Part shown: one piece after another, positions 46,751 to 55,744 of the stretch
Numbering within the stretch: position 1 is the first letter of the stretch
How the letters are laid out: each line of letters opens with the position of its first letter
Position numbers and translations under genes: made by a program
DNA from: Parabacteroides sp. AM08-6
Lineage (GTDB): Bacteria > Bacteroidota > Bacteroidia > Bacteroidales > Tannerellaceae
Assembly (NCBI RefSeq): GCF_003473295.1
Contig: NZ_QRMP01000004.1
Span: 67,318 to 131,317 of the forward strand
Length of the DNA stretch: 64,000 bases
Reading direction: 5' to 3'
Notes under the pieces: model-generated
Told to the model about the DNA's origin: nothing
Databases searched by the model: none
Seen by the model: the letters and a program-made list of their open reading frames with translations, nothing else

Positions 46751-46780
46751 TTTTACTTTCAACATATATTGAAAGTAAAA
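46751..46780. repeat. 12-bp perfect inverted repeat (right of pair)
   Basis: TTTTACTTTCAA (46751-46762) is the exact reverse complement of TTGAAAGTAAAA (46769-46780), around a six-base CATATA centre. It shares a TTTCAA core with the adjacent repeat. Confidence 0.9.
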
Positions 46781-46884
46781 TAGCTTGAATGAAAATCAGG
46801 CAAAGGTAAGGACGTTTCCTATGATTCGTAAGGCAGGATTTACAAAAGGGAAGTAGCGGTATCTGCAAAAGAAACAACAATAGA

Positions 46885-46940
46885 GCCAAAAATATTATTG
46901 CCGGGTATCAATTGCATTTCCTGCAACGATACCCGGCAAT
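46885..46940 (-). terminator. Terminator of the CotH gene
   Basis: ATTGCCGGGTATC (46897-46909) pairs perfectly with 46928-46940, and an inner TTGCA/TGCAA extends the stem. Read on the minus strand it is followed by AATATTTTTGG. It begins 27 bases after the CotH stop. Confidence 0.9.
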
Positions 46941-46966
46941 AAACATTGCTTTATAGAGTAGCACTA

Positions 46967-48472
46967 TTAAAACTGGCTTACTTCCTGATCTATATAGTTG
47001 GCTCTGTTTTTCAGCCAAGTTTTCAATTCTCTCACTTTGGCGTCATATGAGCGGGTCTTTTCCCAAATCTCACTATCTTTTTTCGCAGATGGTTTAAGCA
47101 CTTCGGAGTAATCATCTATATATTGTAGCAGCTGACTTAATTTATTCTTCTTAAAATCTTGCCAAACTTCTTTATACAATGCTCTCACCCGGCTGTCTTG
47201 CAGGAAACGCTGGAAAAAGACCGTTCCGATACCTTCCCCTACCTGATTAGAAAAAAGCGGGGTGTTATACCTACCAAAGTGAACTCCTGTCCCTTCATAA
47301 TCAAATGCCCAGTCAAAATCCCAAAGAGGACCCATCACATATTTACCACCTTTCTCCTTATGGATAAAAATACTTTTCGGATGATTAATTTCCATATTGT
47401 GCACCAGATTAAAGGTAATTAAATACTTAACGACTGATTCTATATCAATCATATCCACATACGTGTTCGTATTCAACGGTTCTTTAGCGAACTGCCCCAT
47501 AAACGCGTTAAAATCCTTCCGCCAGTAATCAAACTGTTCCGCTGACAAATCCGGATCTTTCACCATCACAGGAAGGTTATATATTTCCGACTTGAACTTC
47601 GGGTCTTCATCAAAATAGGAATCAAGCTCCCACATGACACTGTTATCTTCGTCCAAATCCACGCGATTTTTTTTCACTTCAATCTGTTCTGTCAGCAAAT
47701 AAGAGCCTTTATATTTGCCATTCAGGACTACATCTACAGGGATTGCATGATTTGTGAAAGGAAGTTCCAACAGATGTCCGATTTTGAAAGTCACCGAATT
47801 CAACATTAATGTCGGGTCGATATAGTTTGCCAACAATACATAGTTCTTAGCCTCTCCAAAACCGCAGATTTCCGCTTTCTTATCGAGTTTCAACCGGTAA
47901 GGTTTCTTTGGATAGCCCCAAGTTGAGTTACCACGTCCCTTTATCTGGGTTTTACCGGTATAGTCTTCGTAAACACCTTTTCCCTTCACCGTCAAAGTAG
48001 CATCCAAGTAATCGTCTTTACTTGGTATTTCAGTTATGGAAGGATCATTCAGCGTTATGACGAATTCGGGAACGCCCAATACCCGGTCCGGGTCATCATT
48101 CATCAAATCAATCTTGACAGTGTAGGAGACTTTACTTCCGTCTTCAGCCACCACTGCGATAATCAATGGTTGGGAATAATCATTCGCGGTCACACCCGAT
48201 TTCTGCTCCACACCATTTATCGTAAGGGCTTTCCCTTCATATACGAACGTAGCAATCAACGAGGTCAAGTTATTGGACCGATAAAACGGCAATACGACCT
48301 GGTCGCCTTGAATAACTGCTTCTACATCACCACTGATTTTACCTTGATTGTCACTTTCCAAAAGAGAAAAGCTTACCAACTGTTTCGTTGAAGAAAGTGG
48401 AGTTTCTTCGTCTTTACAAGCAGAGAACAGTAATATAAAAACTACCAGAACTCCAAAAATTTTATTTACCAT
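46967..48472 (-). CDS. CotH-kinase-family lipoprotein
   Basis: A lipoprotein of about 501 residues; the lipobox ends LFSAC, followed by acidic KDEE, suggesting surface display. Residues about 25-125 form a DUF5018-like beta domain (motif AEDGSKVSYTVKI). The CotH domain fills the rest: IKGRGNSTWGYPKKPYRLKL, YVLLANYIDPTLMLN, GSYLLTEQIEVKKNRVDLD, and KYVMGPLWDFDWAFDY, which carries the metal-binding Asp residues of this atypical protein kinase fold. The target is unknown. I chose the ATG at 48472 because it starts the signal peptide; the longer reading adds 15 non-signal residues. Confidence 0.88.
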   Translation of the reverse strand: MVNKIFGVLVVFILLFSACKDEETPLSSTKQLVSFSLLESDNQGKISGDVEAVIQGDQVVLPFYRSNNLTSLIATFVYEGKALTINGVEQKSGVTANDYSQPLIIAVVAEDGSKVSYTVKIDLMNDDPDRVLGVPEFVITLNDPSITEIPSKDDYLDATLTVKGKGVYEDYTGKTQIKGRGNSTWGYPKKPYRLKLDKKAEICGFGEAKNYVLLANYIDPTLMLNSVTFKIGHLLELPFTNHAIPVDVVLNGKYKGSYLLTEQIEVKKNRVDLDEDNSVMWELDSYFDEDPKFKSEIYNLPVMVKDPDLSAEQFDYWRKDFNAFMGQFAKEPLNTNTYVDMIDIESVVKYLITFNLVHNMEINHPKSIFIHKEKGGKYVMGPLWDFDWAFDYEGTGVHFGRYNTPLFSNQVGEGIGTVFFQRFLQDSRVRALYKEVWQDFKKNKLSQLLQYIDDYSEVLKPSAKKDSEIWEKTRSYDAKVRELKTWLKNRANYIDQEVSQF

Positions 48473-48497
48473 AGCATCAAATAAAAAGTTGTTTGCA

Positions 48498-48527
48498 CAA
48501 ATATATGATTTTATCAAGTAATCACAA
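48498..48527 (-). promoter_or_regulatory. Possible promoter of the CotH gene
   Basis: On the minus strand: GTTG (48524-48527), 18 bases, then TATATTTG (48498-48505), 25 bases before the chosen ATG. This also argues against the longer reading. Confidence 0.45.
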
Positions 48528-48644
48528 CATTATTTTTATGTTTTTTCAAAAATATCTTTACAGAAAGACCTATTCTTTCACGCTCGACATACACCGTCTC
48601 TTTGACAAAAAAGGGTTGCATGCTAAAAGGATAAAAATTCTTTC

Positions 48645-48652
48645 TATCTTTG
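48645..48652 (+). promoter_or_regulatory. -7 box for the DUF4254-glycosyltransferase operon
   Basis: TATCTTTG, 35 bases before the DUF4254 ATG. No -33 TTTG at the right spacing. Confidence 0.5.
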
Positions 48653-48687
48653 TGCTTTAGTATTTACAGAAAGAAAAAAAGACGCGT

Positions 48688-49293
48688 ATGAATTTCAGCG
48701 AACAATGTTGCCGGGTTTTCGAGCAGGCAACAAAAGCTTATCATGTTACTGACCATGTGGATGCAACGGTTCACAATCCTTACGAAGTAAAAAGTATAGA
48801 GTTTTATCTCTATCTGAAAAACTGGATTGATGCCGTACAATGGCATTTGGAAGATATAATCCGTAACCCGGCTATCGACCCGGTAGAAGCATTGGCTATC
48901 AAAAGGAGAATTGATAAATCCAATCAGGATCGTACCGATTTGGTTGAATTGATAGACAGTTTTTTTCTGGACCAATATAAAAATGTAAAAGTTCAGCCCA
49001 ACGCTACCATTAACACCGAAAGTCCGGCTTGGGCGATAGACCGTCTTTCCATTCTGATTTTAAAAATTTATCACATGCAGCAAGAGGTGGCTCGAACAAA
49101 CACAAGCCAGGAGCATAAAGCACAATGCCAAGAAAAGTTGCATGTTTTGCTGGAACAGAAAAAGGATTTATGTACTGCCTTGGACCAACTGTTGGAAGAC
49201 ATTAAGACCGGACGTAAATTCATGAAGGTTTACAAGCAAATGAAGATGTATAACGACCCGGCATTGAACCCTGTACTGTACGGCAAACAGTAA
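48688..49293 (+). CDS. DUF4254-family protein
   Basis: A 201-residue, mostly helical cytoplasmic protein without signal peptide or membrane span. Segments NWIDAVQWHLEDIIRNPAIDP, IKRRIDKSNQDRTDLVE and ESPAWAIDRLSILILKIYHM are the conserved core of DUF4254. Function is unknown; in Bacteroidetes the gene commonly precedes lipopolysaccharide glycosyltransferases, as here, where a GT9 gene starts seven bases later. A link with core-oligosaccharide synthesis is inferred from context only. Confidence 0.85.
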   Translation: MNFSEQCCRVFEQATKAYHVTDHVDATVHNPYEVKSIEFYLYLKNWIDAVQWHLEDIIRNPAIDPVEALAIKRRIDKSNQDRTDLVELIDSFFLDQYKNVKVQPNATINTESPAWAIDRLSILILKIYHMQQEVARTNTSQEHKAQCQEKLHVLLEQKKDLCTALDQLLEDIKTGRKFMKVYKQMKMYNDPALNPVLYGKQ

Positions 49294-49300
49294 ATAACGG

Positions 49301-50356
49301 ATGAAAAAAACGATTAAACATATTTTAGTTATTCGTTTTCGCCGTGTCGGGGACTCCGTCCTTGCTACTTCGTTGTGCTCCAGCTTAAAGAAATCTTTTC
49401 CGGAAGCACAGGTAGACTTTGTTTTAAATGACAATATCATTTCTTTATATGATAATCATCCGGATATCGACCGTATAATTTCTTTTAATAATGAAGAAAA
49501 TCATTCTATCCGGAAGTATCTTTTACGGGTCCGGCAAGTGATGCGGGAAACAGATTACGATGTGATTATAGACATGCGTTCCACAATAAAAACATTGTGG
49601 TTCAGTCTTTTTTCCTTACATACGCCTTACCGGATAGGGACAAAGAAGAGATATAATTTCCTGATACACAACCATCGGATTGACAATCACAAGGACAATT
49701 CCCTGGACATGGTACAGCACAATCTGGCTTTATTAAAACCATTGGAGAAAGAGAGTAAAATTGTATATGACCCGGCCTTTCGTCTTTATGTAAGCAAAGA
49801 TGAAAAGAGCAGATTTCGTTCCTATATGGAACAACAAGGCATAGACTTCTCCAAGCCGGTGATATTGGCATCTGTTGTTACCCGCGTTGCAGACAAAATG
49901 TGGAGCCTGTCACTAATGAAGGAAGTTTTATTCCGTATCATAGATAAATACGAGCCTCAAATCATTTTTAATTATACAGGAACAAAGGAAGAAGAACTTG
50001 CTAAAAGACTGTTCCGGGAGATGGAATGCGACTCACATTTATTCGTAAACATTCAGGCTGATGCCTTGTCCGATTTACGTGCAATGATTGCAAACTGCGA
50101 TTTCTTTTTTGGAAACGAAGGCGGCCCGCGCCACATTGTGCAAGCACTCGATATTCCGTCTTACGCTATCTATTCGCCTGGAATTTCCAAGTCGGTCTGG
50201 TTGCCGGAAGATGGCGACAAATTTCAGGGCATAGAAGCCGGTGATAATAAAAATCCGGAAGAAGTAAGAGCTACAGCCGACGGACACACCGCAGTTTCAG
50301 TTGATGAAGTCTGGTCAGGAGTATCTCCGATGCTGGATAAATATTTGAAAAAATAG
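49301..50356 (+). CDS. Glycosyltransferase family 9 (heptosyltransferase-like)
   Basis: A 351-residue ADP-heptose:LPS-heptosyltransferase-family protein with a GT-B fold. The N-terminal ILVIRFRRVGDSVLATSL is the acceptor-side signature. The C-terminal half contains FFFGNEGGPRHIVQALDIPSYAIYSPG, the nucleotide-sugar-binding segment. It should add a sugar to the lipid A-core on the cytoplasmic side. The donor is unproven, since many Bacteroidetes family members may not use heptose. Second gene of a four-gene run. Confidence 0.9.
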   Translation: MKKTIKHILVIRFRRVGDSVLATSLCSSLKKSFPEAQVDFVLNDNIISLYDNHPDIDRIISFNNEENHSIRKYLLRVRQVMRETDYDVIIDMRSTIKTLWFSLFSLHTPYRIGTKKRYNFLIHNHRIDNHKDNSLDMVQHNLALLKPLEKESKIVYDPAFRLYVSKDEKSRFRSYMEQQGIDFSKPVILASVVTRVADKMWSLSLMKEVLFRIIDKYEPQIIFNYTGTKEEELAKRLFREMECDSHLFVNIQADALSDLRAMIANCDFFFGNEGGPRHIVQALDIPSYAIYSPGISKSVWLPEDGDKFQGIEAGDNKNPEEVRATADGHTAVSVDEVWSGVSPMLDKYLKK

Positions 50357-50374
50357 ATAATTATTTTAATATTC

Positions 50375-51403
50375 ATGGCAAATATATTGGTAATAAGACT
50401 TTCTGCCATTGGCGATGTCGCAATGACCGTTCCGGTTATTTACTCGGCCGCTAAAGCTAATCCCCAAGACACGTTCACCGTGCTGACGCAGGCATTCCTG
50501 ATGCCGGTCTTCATGAACCGTCCCGCCAACGTGGATGTCATCGGCATAAATACCAAAGCGGCAGAAAAAGGACTTACCGGTCTGCTTAGATTTGCATCAG
50601 CCTTGGTCAGATACGACTTCGACATTGTTCTGGATTTACACAATGTAATCCGTACGATGATTCTCCGTACCTTCTTCTTCCTTAAAGGAAAACATGTTTT
50701 TGTGGTAGATAAGGCCAGAAAAGAACGCAAACAACTGACAGCCAGAGAAAAGAAATCCAGAAAACCACTTCGCCCCGTAATAGAACGTTATGCGGATGTA
50801 TTCCGGGCTGCCGGATTAAATTATACGGAAACATTCACTTCGCTTTACGAGAATCATCCGGCAGACCTTTCGGTCATAAAATCGCTGACCGGCCCCAAAT
50901 CCGGGAAATGGATTGGTGTGGCTCCTTTTGCCAAACATGATGGAAAGATTTATCCAATCGATGATATGGAACAGGTTGTTGCCAAACTTTCCAAAAATGA
51001 GGAATATACAATCTTTTTGTTTGGAGGACGCGGATACGAGGAAACGGTTCTGGAACAATGGGAATTTCAATATCCGCATGTCGTAAGTGTAGTAGGCAAA
51101 TATTCGTTGGATTACGAGCTGGCCTTAATAAGCCTGCTGGATGTATTGCTTTGCATGGATTCTGCCAATATGCACTTTGCCTCTTTAGTCAACACACGAG
51201 TGGTTTCAATCTGGGGTGCGACACATCCGTATGCCGGTTTTTACGGATACCATCAAAATCCGGAAGATGCCATTCAGGAAAAACTGCCGTGTCGTCCTTG
51301 CTCCGTTTTCGGACAAAAGCCCTGCTTCCGGGGAGATTGGGCATGCTTGACAAAAATTAAACCGGAAGCGGTTGTGGCTAAAATAAAAGAAGTTCTTAAG
51401 TAA
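50375..51403 (+). CDS. Glycosyltransferase family 9 (second)
   Basis: A 342-residue GT9 protein, a distant paralogue of its neighbour. It has ILVIRLSAIGDVAMTVPV at the N-terminus and LCMDSANMHFASLVNTRVVSIWGATHP with PCRPCSVFGQKPC near the C-terminus, the latter typical of heptosyltransferases. It starts 18 bases after the first GT9 and precedes a GT4. Role in LPS core is inferred from family and context. Confidence 0.9.
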   Translation: MANILVIRLSAIGDVAMTVPVIYSAAKANPQDTFTVLTQAFLMPVFMNRPANVDVIGINTKAAEKGLTGLLRFASALVRYDFDIVLDLHNVIRTMILRTFFFLKGKHVFVVDKARKERKQLTAREKKSRKPLRPVIERYADVFRAAGLNYTETFTSLYENHPADLSVIKSLTGPKSGKWIGVAPFAKHDGKIYPIDDMEQVVAKLSKNEEYTIFLFGGRGYEETVLEQWEFQYPHVVSVVGKYSLDYELALISLLDVLLCMDSANMHFASLVNTRVVSIWGATHPYAGFYGYHQNPEDAIQEKLPCRPCSVFGQKPCFRGDWACLTKIKPEAVVAKIKEVLK

Positions 51404-51423
51404 CATTATTGCCCTTTGGAATC

Positions 51424-52566
51424 ATGAATATAGGATATGAAGCAAAACGGATTACACATAACGCGACCGGACTGGGAAATTACGGGCGTTTCATAATCAG
51501 AATATTAGCGACATATTATCCGGACAACATATACAATCTGTATTCTCCTTCTCCGGGGAAAGAACGGTTGCGTTGCCAGATAGAAAACCTTTCAGGTATC
51601 CGGTTTCATTATCCGGAAAAGTTTTTCCATAAAATGTTCAAGTTTATCTGGCGTTCAGGAGCCTTGGTCACAACATTGAAGAGAGATAAAGTTGAACTTT
51701 TTCATGGTTTGAGCAATGAACTCCCACTAGGGCTGGCAAAAAACCATATTCCTTCCATTGTCACTATCCACGATTTGATATTTCTCCGTTATCCTGAGTT
51801 TTACAAGCCGATAGACCGTTGTATTTATACATACAAATTTAAAAGAGCCTGCCGGCAAGCTGACCGGATAATAGCTGTCAGCGAAATGACCAAACAGGAT
51901 ATTATTCACTTTTTCGGTATTGATGAGAAGAAAATATCCGTAGTTTATCAAGGATGCGATGCCTCCTTTACGCATCCGGTTTCCAATGAGGTTAAAAAGC
52001 AGGTAAAAAAGACTTACCGGTTACCGGAAAAATATATATTAAATGTCGGAAGCATCGAAAGCCGGAAAAATCTGATGCTGATAGTAAAAGCCATGGCATT
52101 GCTGGAAGACAAAGAAATAGCATTGGTTGCGGTCGGCAAACATACGCCTTATACGGATGAAGTGGAACAATACATACAAGAACATCATTTATCCGACCGC
52201 ATTTTTCTGCGAAGCGATGTTTCTTTTGCCGATTTGCCCGCAATCTATCAAATGGCCTCCCTTTTCATTTATCCTTCTTTTTTTGAAGGATTCGGTATTC
52301 CCATCATCGAAGCAATCCATTCCGGACTTCCGGTAATTGCAGCAACCGGTTCATGCCTGGAAGAGGCCGGAGGACCCGGTTCTGTTTATATTAACCCGAA
52401 CGATGAAGTTGCGCTGGCCGGAAAGATTAACCAAATATTTTCCTCTCCCGAATTAGCTGAAAAGATGAAAACGGAAGGCAAAACATACGTGCAACGTTTT
52501 GAAGACGAAGTCATTGCAAAACAACTGATTGATATTTACCAATCGGTTGCCCGCCTCCGCCCTTAG
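51424..52566 (+). CDS. Glycosyltransferase family 4 (GT-B)
   Basis: A retaining glycosyltransferase of about 380 residues. It has GLGNYGRFI at the N-terminus, a FHGLSNELPL...IVTIHDLIFLRYPEFY segment, YILNVGSIESRKNL near residue 200 and SFFEGFGIPIIEAIHSGLPVIA, whose EGFGIPIIE is the E-x7-E region. I prefer the ATG at 51424; the TTG at 51409 is the longer alternative. It ends one base before the convergent LTA-synthase-like gene. Confidence 0.9.
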   Translation: MNIGYEAKRITHNATGLGNYGRFIIRILATYYPDNIYNLYSPSPGKERLRCQIENLSGIRFHYPEKFFHKMFKFIWRSGALVTTLKRDKVELFHGLSNELPLGLAKNHIPSIVTIHDLIFLRYPEFYKPIDRCIYTYKFKRACRQADRIIAVSEMTKQDIIHFFGIDEKKISVVYQGCDASFTHPVSNEVKKQVKKTYRLPEKYILNVGSIESRKNLMLIVKAMALLEDKEIALVAVGKHTPYTDEVEQYIQEHHLSDRIFLRSDVSFADLPAIYQMASLFIYPSFFEGFGIPIIEAIHSGLPVIAATGSCLEEAGGPGSVYINPNDEVALAGKINQIFSSPELAEKMKTEGKTYVQRFEDEVIAKQLIDIYQSVARLRP

Positions 52567-52567
52567 C

Positions 52568-54493
52568 CTATTCTTTTTGTTTGACTATATACTGTGCAGC
52601 TTGTATCATAGAAGCTGCATATTCCTTCATTTCCTGTGCTTTACCGGATAAGAAGTCCAAAGAATCTTCCGCACTGCCTGCCGCATAATTATAAAGACTT
52701 TCCCGGCCATCCAACCGATTGACATAATAGTATTTACGGTCGACACAGGCATACGAATCATCTGAAGAAAAATACATATAAGGCCGTGTTTCACGGAATA
52801 AATCGATACCGAATGTCTCGTTTCGATAAGGTATCCCCAGCATACCCATAACAGTCGGGAATATATCGATTTGTCCGGCCAGTTTGTTTATAACCTGAGG
52901 ATTGTCACAATCCGGTTGGAATATGATTAAAGGGACTTGATGATAGGCAAGCGAAACGTCATATAAATTATCCCCGGCAGGGGAACCATGATCTCCCGTC
53001 AGCACAAAAATAGTATTCTCATACCAAGGCTGCTTGCCGGCCCATTCGAAGAAACGTGCAATAGCCCAGTCGGAATACTCGATAACCTGGTCTTTCCGGC
53101 TTCCTTCTTTAGGGGTGAAATATTCCGGAATAACAATCGGCTGATGATTGCTGGCAGTCATCATTGTTGCAAAAAACGGCTTTCCATCCTGACTGACCCT
53201 ATTCAAGACTTCAATGGAACGCCTGAACATATAATCGTCGCATACCCCCAGATTACTATGTATTTCTTCGCTCGGATAATCTTTCTGGGATATAATTGTT
53301 TCTACCTGGTTAGCAAGCAGGTAACCTCCAATATTGTCGAACTGGTCGTCATGAGTCGTAAAATACAACGTGTGATAACCGTTTTGTTTCATAACAGCCG
53401 GCCAACAATTGTAAGATTTGATATTTCCCGTTTTAAACGGATGTTGGCTCAATAAAGCCGGGAAGGAAAACAAGGTACCGTAAACCCCATTCATGGTATG
53501 TATACCTGCCGAAAACGCATAAGGGAAATAAATGGAACGCCGGACCAAATCGTTTACAAACGGAGTCCGGTCCTTTTTGTCCAGGAGGTTTGTACAAAAA
53601 CCCTCCATTAAGATAAATACTACATTTTTATGCGGAAGCGTGTCATTTCCTGCCACTTCCTTACAACAAGTTTTACCGGATACATCCGTAAACTTCAGAC
53701 TCGCAGCAACTTTTTGTATTGCAATACTGCTATCCATTAAATGTACTTCACTGTTTTTTTCCTTTTTCATATCGAGGACAGAACGCAGAAAAACAAAGGC
53801 CGGGTCGAGTCCCAATTGGTTCAGAAAAGAATTATTACAGAAATAAGCCGTACCTATCCGTATCGGTGATTTACGTGCCAAGCGTCCGCGAATGCCCAGA
53901 AAACAGACAGTACAGACGAGCAAGCAAACAAAAGGGGTCAATCCGTAATACAGTTTTACAGGCTCTACTCCCTCTTGCAAACGAAGCATCCTCTTTTTTA
54001 TATATCCCGCCAACGAGCAAAATAGAATATCCACCACAATAAAAAGGACAATATATACAAGAAAACTCTTTTCCTGGAATAACATGCCGGTTACAAAAGA
54101 AAGCTCGCCGGCCCAATTCAGTACAGATGCGTTAATTGGCTTATAAAACTGGAGGAAATAAGGAATATTGGCTGCCGAAAGAAGCAAACAGATTGAAAAA
54201 AACGTACAACACCAAATATGGATGCCTTTATACAAAGCAGAAGAAGATGTCTTCAAAAAAGAATGAATGCAAATCAGTACAACCGGAAGTATCAATATAT
54301 AGCATGCAATTACGGTATCAAAACGTATCCCCATGACAAAAGCTTTGAAGATAAGCCCCGATTGAACAGATGCTTCTTTAGCTATATTATCATATTCACA
54401 CGCAAAGAGTATCAACCTGAATAAAGTTAAAAATAAAATAGCGATGATATAAATAGAAAATAGATATTTTATTCCGTTAAATAGTTTCCTCAT
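52568..54493 (-). CDS. LTA-synthase-family sulfatase-like membrane enzyme
   Basis: A 641-residue protein with five N-terminal membrane helices (to about residue 205) and a periplasmic alkaline-phosphatase/sulfatase-fold domain. ILMEGFCTNLLD carries the presumed Thr nucleophile, and TMNGVYGTLFSFP, YHTLYFTTHDDQFDNIGGY and VLTGDHGSPAG (metal ligands) follow the LtaS pattern. In Gram-negative bacteria such proteins transfer phosphoglycerol or phosphoethanolamine-type groups to glycans or lipids. In this LPS locus it could decorate the core or a capsule. Donor and acceptor are unknown. Confidence 0.87.
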   Translation of the reverse strand: MRKLFNGIKYLFSIYIIAILFLTLFRLILFACEYDNIAKEASVQSGLIFKAFVMGIRFDTVIACYILILPVVLICIHSFLKTSSSALYKGIHIWCCTFFSICLLLSAANIPYFLQFYKPINASVLNWAGELSFVTGMLFQEKSFLVYIVLFIVVDILFCSLAGYIKKRMLRLQEGVEPVKLYYGLTPFVCLLVCTVCFLGIRGRLARKSPIRIGTAYFCNNSFLNQLGLDPAFVFLRSVLDMKKEKNSEVHLMDSSIAIQKVAASLKFTDVSGKTCCKEVAGNDTLPHKNVVFILMEGFCTNLLDKKDRTPFVNDLVRRSIYFPYAFSAGIHTMNGVYGTLFSFPALLSQHPFKTGNIKSYNCWPAVMKQNGYHTLYFTTHDDQFDNIGGYLLANQVETIISQKDYPSEEIHSNLGVCDDYMFRRSIEVLNRVSQDGKPFFATMMTASNHQPIVIPEYFTPKEGSRKDQVIEYSDWAIARFFEWAGKQPWYENTIFVLTGDHGSPAGDNLYDVSLAYHQVPLIIFQPDCDNPQVINKLAGQIDIFPTVMGMLGIPYRNETFGIDLFRETRPYMYFSSDDSYACVDRKYYYVNRLDGRESLYNYAAGSAEDSLDFLSGKAQEMKEYAASMIQAAQYIVKQKE

Positions 54494-54514
54494 TATTATT
54501 CCCTTTTATGTTTG

Positions 54515-55537
54515 TTATAAATATTTGGATGCTTTCTTTTTTTTAAAGAAGTTTGGTTTTAGTACCAATTTCGTAATAAAATCATCCATTTCAAAACGAG
54601 CAGCACAACGCGGCATAAGCATTGCATTTGTATTAGATTTCAAACGATCCTGGACTGTGGTAAAAGCAAGTTTATAACCGACTTCCGCCGCAGTAGTTAA
54701 CGCATAGTTCGTTATGTCCCCCTTGCGATAAATACCATTTGGATAAGCCAGAAAATCACAAGAGGTATGTAGTTTCTCTTCAATTATTTGTTTACTGCCT
54801 TGCAGTTGTTCCCTTATATCCTCCTCTGTTTGGTAAATATTGCAAATAAAATGGTCTTTGCAATGCGAACCAATCGTACAATCATATTCCGTATGCAATT
54901 TTATCACATCCGTCCAGTTCATAGGCGTTTCCATTTTATGAATATGACATAGCTCCTCATATTCATCAGGGGATACATTTGCAATAAGCTGATTGCAAAT
55001 TTCATTAACAAGCTGAATATTACAACATTTTAAAACACGGAGAATTGCTTCACAAACTTTTTCCCTCTGCTTGCTATCTTTTAAAGTCACAGAGTATTTA
55101 AGACAATCTATCTTCAGAAAAGATAGATTGCTGTATCGTATAATTATACGAGCGATAGCTGTCGGAAAATAGTCTCCGCTTCCGATGTGATTGGTTGAAA
55201 CAAAAACAGTAAACGGAATATTCAAAGACTTTAAAATTGGCGCAGCCAATGTCAGATTGTTCTTATAACCATCATCAAACGTTACAACTATTTCTCTGCC
55301 GGTGAACCGGTTAGTACGGAAACGGTTTTCATATTCATGGATGGATATTATCTCGTAATGCTTTAACAAAAAAATCATTTGCTGTTCAAAGATATCCGGA
55401 TTTATATGCAAGGAGTTAATACTTTCGGCAAAGTCGACACCATGATAGAAAATAACCCTAGGGTTCTTATTCAGGAAACGTAATAACCCGGTAAGTCCAA
55501 ATTTCACGAGATTATGTTTCAGTCTACTTTTTCTCAT
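54515..55537 (-). CDS. NodB-type polysaccharide deacetylase
   Basis: A 340-residue carbohydrate esterase 4-like protein. TFDDGY at residues 86-91 is catalytic motif 1 (base Asp and metal Asp). SHCKDHF is a plausible variant of the usual metal-binding H-x3-H motif 2 (S/T-x-x-H). FLAYPNGIY stands for motif 3. No signal peptide or membrane helix is evident, suggesting a cytoplasmic action on a lipid-linked glycan, or non-classical localisation. It lies 21 bases upstream of the LTA-synthase-like gene and is probably co-transcribed with it. A weak -7 match (TAGTTTTG on the minus strand, 55646-55653) lies upstream. Confidence 0.85.
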   Translation of the reverse strand: MRKSRLKHNLVKFGLTGLLRFLNKNPRVIFYHGVDFAESINSLHINPDIFEQQMIFLLKHYEIISIHEYENRFRTNRFTGREIVVTFDDGYKNNLTLAAPILKSLNIPFTVFVSTNHIGSGDYFPTAIARIIIRYSNLSFLKIDCLKYSVTLKDSKQREKVCEAILRVLKCCNIQLVNEICNQLIANVSPDEYEELCHIHKMETPMNWTDVIKLHTEYDCTIGSHCKDHFICNIYQTEEDIREQLQGSKQIIEEKLHTSCDFLAYPNGIYRKGDITNYALTTAAEVGYKLAFTTVQDRLKSNTNAMLMPRCAARFEMDDFITKLVLKPNFFKKKKASKYL

Positions 55538-55695
55538 ATTTTACTACTCTTCGGATTGAAAGATAGTGGAATTATTTACTCAATTCAACCGCTGTTTGAC
55601 CAACAGGTACCATTTTCAACACTTATACCAGTGAATAAAATCGGACAAAACTATACAAAGTTTTTGTACAATCCAATTATTCAGGAAGAATATCT

Positions 55696-55703
55696 TATCT
55701 TTG
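55696..55703 (+). promoter_or_regulatory. -7 box for the UDP-uronate operon
   Basis: TATCTTTG, 41 bases before the epimerase ATG. No well-spaced -33 TTTG. Confidence 0.5.
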
Positions 55704-55744
55704 TCCATTCATAACATTTCTTTAAGGCTGATTGGCTATTTAGT

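Larger units (their letters stand above)
46577..46966. other. Gene-free region rich in inverted repeats
   Basis: A 390-base gap with no credible gene. It contains the -7 box of the ExoX-C-like gene (46596-46603), two tandem long inverted repeats (46702-46780) and the CotH terminator (46885-46940). The density of palindromes is the highest in the window. Confidence 0.6.

Noticed and set aside
55514..55714. 66-codon plus-strand open frame upstream of the epimerase
   Set aside because: Starts within the deacetylase gene and contains the epimerase -7 box; no ribosome site.
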